Position numbers and translations under genes: made by a program. This document shows positions 24,401 through 35,205 of a stretch of DNA of 40,902 bases, piece by piece. The notes beneath the pieces are model-generated. The model was not told where the DNA came from. It did not search any database and worked only from the letters and a program-made list of their open reading frames with translations. Source of the stretch: Plakobranchus ocellatus (Eukaryota; Mollusca; Gastropoda; Plakobranchidae). The DNA lies in contig BLXT01000592.1 of NCBI GenBank assembly GCA_019648995.1, positions 458,559 to 499,460 of the forward strand, in the 5' to 3' direction. How positions within the stretch are numbered: position 1 is the stretch's first letter; every line of letters begins with the position of its first letter.

Positions 24401-27400
24401 CATTTGACATTTGACTATGGCAGTTTTAGTACTCTGTAAATAAAAAAAATGCAAGAAAAACAAAACAATTTTTATTTCAAAGACGTTTTATCAAATCTTT
24501 CTTTTCTCTGAAACAGAGAAAAAAAATACTCACAAGCTGAAAACAAATTATCCTTACATCAGTAATAGCAGAAATACAGTTCAAAATCCATTCTACATTA
24601 AATTTTAAACGAGAATGGGAACACAAGTGAAGTCCCAAAAATTGCACATAATATTTAACACTAAGGCAAATCAAATGGATTTAGTAACTAGAAGTGACTG
24701 CAACACAGACATGTTGGTGGCATTAATCAACCCATTTCTTTAAATCATCTGCTTAGGAAAAAAATGAATGATATCAGTTCATCACTCTTAGATTGATCAA
24801 TGTCCTCTCACAGAATTTCTTATCAAATGCATTTGAAATTAAGTTTAAAAAAAAAAAAAAAAAACTTTCTCATATCACTGTATAAACTTCAGAAATTATT
24901 GTTTTAATTCATTGAGGACTAATCCCGCAACAGTTGCGGGATTTTCCATATATCAAATGTGATGGATACCGCACCTGTTGCGGATATACTTGTGGACCTA
25001 TAACTTCTATGGAAACTCTGCAAATGTCGCAGTATCCATCCTTAACGCTAGCCATGCATCTTTTTTCATTTCATAACAAGTTTGGTTTTCATCAAGTGGT
25101 AACTTTTTATGCTATTAAGCCCAAGAGGAAGCCACTCTTTACGGTGTTGAAAACAAAATTCTGACCATGTTGTAAACTAAAGTTGGACACAAGGCAAAGA
25201 GCATTGCAAAAACAATATGTTTGATATTTTTTATGATAAAGAAATTGAAGAAGTTGGTGAGAGTTTTTTCCTGAAGTAACCGATTTATCTGATGGTGAAC
25301 CAGAATCAGACCCTACACCTGGTACTAGAGATCTAGTAAAACTAAGGACATGCTCAAATCTAGATCTAGATCTAAATTAGATTGTAGTTACAGGAAATCT
25401 AGTCGAGCTAGATCTAGATCTTGACTTGATTTAGTCCATGAACAGTACGATCCCAAACAACAAATAATAAAGACTCAAAGACAGTGATATTAATTTTTTA
25501 CTCAATTTTAATGCACATGAATAGTTTCGTCAAAGTTTTTGGGAAAATCAAATTTCATGGAGTTTTGAAACAATCATAGGATTGCATTTGTTTTTAGTGC
25601 ATCTGTTAGCCCTAGGTTGTTTTTTTTATGTGTGTAAATATTATAAAAGTGAGTATGGTGGAATTTTTTCAATGAATTTTTTAAATTGGGCGAAAATAGC
25701 CAGTCCCCAGCGTATGCAAATCTGCCAAGGGCCCAGTCCTCAGTAAGTTAATGCATATGAAAAAAAAATTTGGGGGGAATCCAATTTCATGTTGTTTTGA
25801 AAAAATCATTAAAAAAAGAAATATCAAATCATAGTATTGCATTTGTTAGAACTAGGCTGTTTCCTTTATGTGTGGAAATATTATAAAAGTGAGTATGGTG
25901 GAATTTTTTTAATGAATTTTTTAATTTAGGCGAAAATAGCTAGTCTCCAGCATATGTAAATCTACTAGGGGCCTAGTTCTCTGTGAGTTATAAAATGCTA
26001 AAAATATGCTTTCATGCATGTAAATCTCTCTTTAAAGTATAATAAACTTTCTGTTCTTCGTTTACATTCTTACAAAAAGTGGAAATAACAGTTCATGGCT
26101 AGCAGTATCAGCTCAATATTTTCATGACCAAGGCATCATTACACTGTCAGCTCTTTGATTTCTAAAGTTAACGTTGACATAACAAAGAACAAAGAAAAAA
26201 AAAAAAAAAGGAAACAAAAGACTGGACATATTTAGTATAGTTGCGCGGATATTGAAATAAAGCATAACTTTAAAAAAGAGGAAAAAATAACTGTACAAAT
26301 GTGGCAAATGCAAAAAACAGCTAACAAAAGATCTTAGATATTCTGTACCAAACTTCTCTGATACTTCACTGTACAAAAGATGCAGAGAATTCAACTCATT
26401 TAGTCTCTCCAAGAAATTAGATTTTTAAAGTCCCATTTTGAAGGAATATTACTGCTAACAAAGTGATGACATACTATTTCACTTAAAGGCTATGAGGGTT
26501 AGAGGTAAACCAATAACAACACTGACATAATTCTCAACAAACACCATTAGAAACTCTGGGATTGGGAATTGGAATAAACAACCACCAAAAGACCTGATCC
26601 TACTGTATGCTATCAACAAGAGCAGATAAATGTGGCAGTCTTTACTGCAGAGGTAAGACTAAAAGCCAAATCAGAAGCCCTGCCGATGGGCAAGCATAAG
26701 TAAGTTAAAGCAGACTTTAAAGTCATTTTCATGGTGACAATAAGTAAAAAAAAGTGCAATGGAATGACAGCCACCTCAAAAACATATGAAAACATGATAA
26801 TCACAATATGATTTATTTTACACTACACCTACTCACCAATATTTTGACATGTAGTTATCAGACGATTATTGGATATAACACCATATTCCTATGGAAAAAA
26901 CATAAAATATTTGTATGAGCATATTAGTTGATTTATTTACTTTCTTTTTTAATTGCATTAATGGTTGTTAAATATATTTAATACCACTACATTTCAGCTT
27001 TGCTCATATTTTTTTAATTGTATTTATATTATTAACTTCTGAGAATTAATTTATAATTATTATTATTAGGATTAGGAATGCCAAGCATAAAAAAGACTAA
27101 TTTTCATGATCATTGCTCTGTCTTTTTTAATTATACCTAAATTTAAAATGATAATTTCAAACAAAAAAAGCTGAAGCCGTCTTCTGATGAGCAGACAACA
27201 AAACAGGGATAAGCAGAAATCAGCAATTAGGCAGATGACTCTCAGCCCTGATAAAAATACCAGAAACTGAAAAAAATTGACTGCACATTATTTGAGATAA
27301 CATCTGTGACAAGACTGGATTTGAGCGCTAAACTTGGGCCTAAAAAAAAAAAAAAAAACATCTTCTAAAGTGCAATGTTTTTGATTGCACCTGCAAAAAA

Positions 27401-30400
27401 ATCACTACTATAATTATAAAGAAATTTGAAACCTCTTTTGACAGACTGTCACTTAGGGTTTTCGACAGACTGTCACTTAAAAGTGTGAAGGGTTTTTGAC
27501 AGCCTGTCACTTAAAAGTGTGAAGGCTTTTTGACAGACTGTCACTTAAAAGTGTGAAGGGTAGTTGTAGAAGAAAGCTCACTCAGATCTAGATCTAATGA
27601 AGTTTGGTTTATAAAAAGCATACAAGGTGTTTCTTCAACTTCCATACCGCTACAAATCCATAGTTGAAATCTATGATTTGATAGTGAAAGGATATTATAT
27701 TAACTTCCCTTCTAGTTGCAACAATTAAAATATTTTGCAATCAACTTCAGAAGGCTTACAACAAAAGAAAATGAATAGTTACAATAACACTTGGGACAAT
27801 GGGGCCATGTTTGACACATCTAGCCTGAGATACCTGGGTTCAATCTAATATGCCAAAAGCAGCAACATTCACAGCATGTGATGTAATAAAGTCTTTTACT
27901 TACAATCACTAAGACACTCAAACACACACACAAAATTTAAAATATACAGTCGAAACCTCAAAAGCCGAAGTCCGATTATTCGAATTTCTCATAAACCGAA
28001 GTGTTTGCGATCTAAGGTTTTTTTTTCTTCTTTGGCTTTGTAAAGTTCGAACTCATTATTTGAAGTCAAAGAAAGTCGATTCTCATAATTCGAAGCGCAC
28101 ACCGCCACAAACCGCAAAAAAAAAAAAAAAAAGTTTCCCTTTCACCATCCCCAAAACAATGCCAATCAGGTTGAATCACCGTTTCAACAAAGCAGGCCTA
28201 CTCCAGGGAGTGCCATTGACAACAAGTGAGATAGGGGAGGGCTCAAACTAGCTTGAGAGGGGGGAAGTAGGGTGCCGAATGTAGGCTTAGAATCTGCCAG
28301 TGCCACACAGTACCACTGGCTGAAGAACCTCTCACTGCAGTCACGCTAAGTCTATATCATCTAGACCTACCTGTAAAGGCAATAATAATAATAATTTCAC
28401 ACACAGTCAGCTGCAAGCGCAGGAAAGGGGACATGGTGTAGGCACTGTAAGCTCGGGGTGAGACAAGGTGTGCTAGGCGTGACTGGAGTGAGAGGCACTG
28501 TGCCTTTTTTGTTTTGTTTTTAATTCATGTCGATAAACCAGTAACGTGGGCGCCTAGAGGCTAGCACTGCATCTACCGTCTGGACCCACCATTATATCAA
28601 ACACTTACACACACACACGTATGCCGGTCAGCGTCACACCATCCCAACAAGTGTGTATCCGATTAGATTTAGATCTATCACTTGTTGCATTGCTTTCATG
28701 TGGTATTGATGCATTACAAATCTCCCCTTGTTTTTTAATAGATTTTGAATTAAATTTTGAACAGCTTCGTATTTTCTCCAATTGAAAATGGCATCAATGA
28801 GAGTTAAAAGTTTGTCATCGAGCAAGGCACTGATGACATGCGCAACTCAGTTCATTTGAATTTTCATTTGTTGTGAGGAGAGCCAGGCAGACTGTCATCA
28901 CTGACCACTTTAAGAGTAAAGCTGCCAACTAAGCCAAATAGTCAATACAACCACGGCCCTTTTCAGGGCCAAAAAATAAACAAACAAAAAGGGGAAATGG
29001 GTTTGAGGTCCATGAATATTAAACTACTAAAGCAGGAGAGAGCCGTTCTTTTTGTTAATTTTTTTTATCAAAGGCAAGTAGCCCGGTAATAATTAGTGGT
29101 GTTTAAGACCCCCGAATTTTAATAATTCGAAGTCTTATTAATATTATCCGAAGTTTTGGTCCATTCCCACGTACTTCGAATTAGGAGGTTTCCACTGTAT
29201 TTGCTGGCATACTCTTCTCTCAAAAGTTTTTTTTTTTTTTTTTTCAGCACATAAACATTCATATCATGTGGTTTGCTTCAATGATTCATGATACTCACCT
29301 CAACTTTTGATGCCAAAAATGCACAAGTAGGAGCCATCAGCCAAGGGTCAATACTCTTGAGAGAATTCCTAATATGGATAGATAATTGCTTATATTTACA
29401 GCAAAAGCAACACACAAACACAAATGAAAACAAATAAAACTATTATTCATTTTTAATATTTTTTAAATGCTGCAAAATAACAAGCTTTCAACCCCAGCTC
29501 ACCTTTATCTTATAAATACCGTATTTGGATAATTTGACTACACTTCACCAATATCTTAGAGATACCTATCTATTTGTATAACCCAACAAAAATTCACCTA
29601 TATGTGTTTAGCTCAGCTATTGGATACACATCATCCTGATCTTATCCTGGGCTTTGATTTGTTTAGTCAATTAACCAATGGCTTTTACTGCTTAAAAGAA
29701 TGATTGAGGAAGCAAACCATCCAAATTGGAGGCCCTGTGTTTGTTGATAGAATGTTCATGATTTTTTTTTCAAAAACCAAAAAAAAAAAAAAAATCAAAA
29801 TTAGTGCCCGATTTTGTTGCATTCTGAGAAGATCGCTTTCTGTGACCCACAGAACTTATTGAACACTTCTGCAAGTCTCATGAATGGCATTATTTAGAGG
29901 ATAGGCCTACGTTCTAATTTCTATAAGACCACACAAAATTTTGCTTGTGGCAAACAGTGGCTCTACAATTCTTCTTCCATACATAACCTTTAATGTCACA
30001 CATTGCTGTCTACATAGAGATGGGCTTCAACATCATACAGATTGCTATTTGTACAACAGGACGTCATAACAAACAAGCGTTGTGTCTTTTTCCAACATGA
30101 AAGGTTCAATGGAGAGATGCCCAAAGAAAAATATAGCAACAAATTTCAGCGAAATGACCTTGGTGTCTCTGACATTATGAACGAAAGATTATCTCCTCAT
30201 GACAATGATAATCTACTGTTGAGAACTCTATACATTAAGTCAGTGAAAACAGATCCCAAGTATGTCTCATGTCCAGTCATTGACCTATGCGTACGGATCC
30301 CAAGACAGTATCAGGACCGTCCTTAAGATTTTTTCTCTACTGGCCTATGCCTGATACATTCTCGGGAAGCGTTGTCAACACTCTTTCTCCTTTTGTTTCA

Positions 30401-33400
30401 TTCCATGCAAAGTTTGGCGGATATAGAGGTAGAACTGTTTAAGTTATGAAATCGAAACCAATGTGACCCTACACTCATAGTGACCTTATAGGTCTACAGA
30501 ATTAGGTTTCGTGATCATGATGGCTAAGTCCGCACCTTGCAGTAGAACTAACTTGTTTGAAACTTTTAAAGAAAATTGCAATTCAGAAAGTGAATTTTCT
30601 GATCCAAATGATCCAGAATATGATCCCAAAAGCAAAAAAAAAAACATTGAATCAGACTCAGAAAGCGATAAAGTTGCCAAATCGAGATCTAGATCTAGTT
30701 GTACAAAATTTCCAAACAAGGAACAGATTACACTGATATTGAAAATTCATTAAAAAAAGAAAAAGTTTTATATAGAAAAGCTTATATATTATATAAAGAA
30801 AATATGGGTAATTTATTAAAACATCTGTATGGTCAGTACTTTTGTATAGTAGTGAGTGTTGGACAATAAACAAAGAAATAGAGAAAAAACTAGAAGCATT
30901 AGAGATGTGGTATATCAAAAAAATGATGAGAATATCATGGACAGAAAAAATCCAAATGAATTGGCACTGAAAGAGGCTAATCTTGAGCGATCACTAATTA
31001 AAACATTCTGGGACAAAAAACATTTTTAATCAAATATTGTCTTTTTTTTCAATGAAATTTTACAATTTGATGTAAATTCAAAAAAACAAAACAACTCTTG
31101 CTTTTGTCTGTACTGTTTTTTTGTGGCGTCTACACATATACAAGTATATAGCTGTTTGGTTTTAGTTATGTTTTCAGAATTGGGCAAATTTTATTGATGG
31201 AGTCTTCATTAATTTTCCCATAAACTTACAAGGAATCAGTCATCTGCATTGCTCTTGCAAAAAAAAAAAAAATGTTGGAATTGGGATGTGGCATGCACAT
31301 CAGAAAAATCAGGCTTTGCTACAAATTTCATTGGCATAGAGCTACAGGCTTCAAATAAATTTGCAAGAAATTGAAAATTAAAATGCAAACCCACTGTATA
31401 ACTTTAGGTAAGATTTGGATACTGGTAGTTTGAAACAAAATCCATTAATAAATGTTGCTGTTGCCTTGAAAATAAGATGACTAGATATGAACAGCTGTGT
31501 GTAGCATTTTTAAATGTGTTATGAGAGGACAACAGCTCTACTTTGTGTTAGAGTCTACACCTACTAGAACTAACCTACAGGCCTACCTAAACTGTATGAA
31601 CAGTCTTAGGCTTTGAAATGCCCAAAACCTAAAGGGCGCTTATTTCATTATTAAAAAAAATTTCACCAAATCATGAACTGTTTATCTAGGGCTAACTTTC
31701 TCCGCCCAGGGCACTAGGGTTTGGGTTAGGCTAATTAACACCAGGCTGCCTCTGATTTAGCGTTCTTATTTAAAAAAAAAAAAAAAAAAAAAGCAACAAA
31801 GTAATTTTAATATATACTACTACAATTGCTACTACTAGTACTCCTCCTACTACTACTACTACTACACTACTGCTGAGTGATATCAATAACAATAGTAACA
31901 CTATAGCTACAACAACTACCACTACAGTATTACAACTACTACGACGAATAAATAATTTTTTTTTATTACAAAAAAAAAAATACTAATACCCTGACCAATA
32001 ATTATTACAATCATGAACTTACTCAGTGCTTACAATACTTGAAATTATAAAATGTGCACTGCTACCGTGGCTTGTAAAGATGTTTGTGTTTTAGACTGTG
32101 TTGTGGAGCCTAGTTGTGAAATATTATCGATAATATTGAAAGTGAAGAAATTGTCTTTTGAATTTGACCCAGCTATGTCACAATGAAATTCATGACAAAA
32201 TAATCAACACATATGACAAGATTGACATATAGATCAGTATTTATTGTGACCGCACAGCTGCATTTTGATGGCCTAGATCTAGACATCATTTAGGTCCACA
32301 GGCAGGAAGGCGACCTCCCGCACCCGATTTGCAAGCTTCAACCGTCATCAATTCAAGCTATTACTAGTATTCAATTGTCAATATTAGGTTCCTACAAAAT
32401 AGTAGTTGAAATTCACCTAACTGAAATGATGATGAATTTAGGACAGGATACATTGGGGTAATTCTCAATTCGTTTCGGCATTTTAGTTACCAACAAAGGA
32501 AGCATTATGGCCGATGCATAACAATCCATCATTTAGCGTAGTTTAATCTGATTTTCCCATATAATGATGAATTTCTTGACTTTTTGAGGTCCCTAAGATT
32601 GTAATTCTATACATTTTGAAATAGAAATATTCGCTGAAAAAAAGGTTTTCTGCTATATTTTTGCATCCGAAAAATGGACTTATAATATACTTTTGACAGG
32701 GCAAGTCAGGACATTAGTCGCAAGTGACATTAGCCAAAGGGAAATAAGTGAAAGGGGTTTCGAATTTCAAATCAAAACTAAAACAGTTGTGTCGTTTTAA
32801 AAAATATGAAAAATATCTTAAAAATCATCTAAAATCAGACTATACCACATATCACGATTTCGGTAAGATCTAAAGAAAAAAGTAAAATTTGGGGTAAGTG
32901 TACCTTAAGTATAAACCATTGTTACTCACTGCATCGATTGATTGGACAGTCTGCATCATACTTTCTAGTTCTAAAAAGTTTGTACACGGAAGTTTTACAA
33001 AATGAATTCTAAAATTACCTCGCATAAAACCGTTTGAAATAAACTGTAGCTGTAGCAATAACTTGTTGCCTGAACTTTAAATGTTCTCCAAGGGCTTGGA
33101 TCACTGTCAGAAAGAGAAATTAATCACATGAATATGGTAAAACACACTCAGGAAAGCAATGTTTGCAAATGCTTGAATCATTGTCAGATAGGGAACTATG
33201 AACATAATAAAACACAATCATACAGCACAACCCTCACACTGACTGATATAAATTACCAAAATTTCTCAAGGCGCACTCATTTTTCAAACCTTTCATTAAT
33301 GCCTCTACAAAAGAATTATCATTCTTGATTTTCAACTGTCAGTATGCATAAATAGGTTTTTTTGGCCTCAGTTTTACTTGAAACATAATTGAAAGTTTAG

Positions 33401-35160
33401 AGTATATATGTTTAGTTGGGATTTTAAAAAGGTTTCTTAGCAGTAATATACAGTGATCTTTCCCTTAGTACCTGGTTCACTGGAAAATTAAAGGGTGGTC
33501 CTTTTATAACCAGTCCTTTTTCTTAGATTTGGTTTGAGAATAACCTCAGGAAAAGTATAATTATTTTGTTAATCAAACACCAAGGAACCCCTATGTCAAT
33601 AGGTGACACCACCAAATATGCCTACTTTTGAAAAAACATCAAGGGCAAAAATGCGAAACATTAGATAAAAATGCGGAACAAGCCTAAATATGACGAGAAC
33701 TGATGCTGACTGAAGCAAAAAATAAAGCACTCAATGTAAACAAGTCCACTTATCAAAAAGTACCTAGGGGGGGTGGAGGGGATAGAGAATATCAGTTCCT
33801 GCCTAAATCAATGCAAAGCACTAAGCCAACGTTCTAAAAGAACATACAGCTTGCATGAGTACATTCCTACCTGTTATTGTTAATGTTTAGCAAATCGCCC
33901 CTAGATTAACTGCACATGAAAAAAGAATTGTCCTTAAAATTTTACAACTAATATAGCAATTACATATTTAACTTTGGATTGTGCATCTAGCATTCCCCTA
34001 TTCTTTCCCTATAACACCAATGCAGAATGCCTCGATGCATTCTTTTAAAAAGCAATGCTGTCATCTCTTGCGAATTGTAACTTCTATATCTAGAGCACTT
34101 TCCTTTTGGTCGCTTCAAAAAGACTCATCAAAGATAAGCAGGCCTGACTGAACATTAAGTTCTAGATCTACAAGCAGTTCACAATTTTCAAAGGACAGGC
34201 TTGGGCCTAACATCAATCAGATACAATCTAGCACAGGGCCTCCAAGTTCAATATCGACGTGTATCCTGCAGACACTAGGCATACAGCTAGACTCAAAATC
34301 TAAGTAATAACATTTAGCCAAACCATTGACTCTAATTTAACAGATTAAAAACAGAAAAAAATTATGCCTAAAAATGCATTTCAATTAAAATTGTAATTAT
34401 GCCGCGATGATTTTCTTGTTCCAAGATTGCTGATTTCAAATTTGCCATCAGAATTTTTTTAATTGTTTTCCTCGCAAAGATAAATTCTGTTTAAAAAAAC
34501 CTAGTCCAAGTAAGTGACGTCATAGTGTGAACAACAGACCCCCAACAAGTCAACTGTCAGTGATGAATAGGCCTAAGAATGATGCATCCACTGCATCATA
34601 GGATTGCCCCACCCACTCTTCAGCTTGCAAGAGGCAAGATAAGCAATATGCCCAGTGACTGGAAGTTTTTATGTCTAACCAATAGCCCACAATAGGTTTG
34701 TCTGAAATTTGTGAAAAGTTGGTTGCAGTGTCAGCGCTGTTAAATTTTTTTAACTTTGATTAATGTAACCTAAGTTTCTCATACCCTACTTATGCAGGAA
34801 AATACTGCAAACCTTGACTGCTTATTATAAAGAGCAGGGCCAATCACAAAACAGAAAAATTCCAGATTTTGTAATAATAATGAAGATTCCCAAAAGGCAG
34901 GTCAATTTCAGGCAGAATTCTAAAACGAATCTGGAATTTTCGAAACGGTGCGCATGTCTTGAACAGTACATCTTGCATTAAGCAAGAATAAAACTTACAG
35001 TATTATGGTTCTAAGCAAGATACTCATACACTGTCTCATTTTGAGCACATTCCTAGAGATGTTAAATACGGTGAAAAAATAGGAATATCTTGAATGGGAC
35101 AAGATCTAATTGGTATCACTTACTGTAATATGTTAACATAGAATGAAAACGGGGGAGGGG

Positions 35161-35205
<45 letters not shown>

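Larger units (their letters stand above)
24278..26836 (-). other. CCNC intron 5
   Basis: It contains the piggyBac-like element and its duplicated arm. The rest is AT-rich without recognised features. Confidence 0.75.
26889..29298 (-). other. CCNC intron 4
   Basis: It holds the pogo-like element and the 34-bp repeat. The remainder (26889-27420) is AT-rich with nothing recognised. Confidence 0.75.
29369..33018 (-). other. CCNC intron 3
   Basis: It contains a LINE fragment, a plus-strand acidic ORF, an unrecognised 94-codon plus frame (30042-30326), poly-A/T runs and a (CTA)n-rich stretch at about 31826-31945. 32000-33018 holds nothing I recognise. Confidence 0.7.

Noticed and set aside
24275..24463. 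Minus ORF containing NTGNTALHLATAEKAF, resembling an ankyrin repeat
   Set aside because: Only one ankyrin-like half-repeat, with no partner repeats nearby on either strand. It may be a stray relic, and it is not part of the CCNC reading frame.
30042..30326. Plus 94-codon ORF
   Set aside because: No family motif recognised. It sits inside intron 3 among transposon debris and is likely a chance or relic frame.
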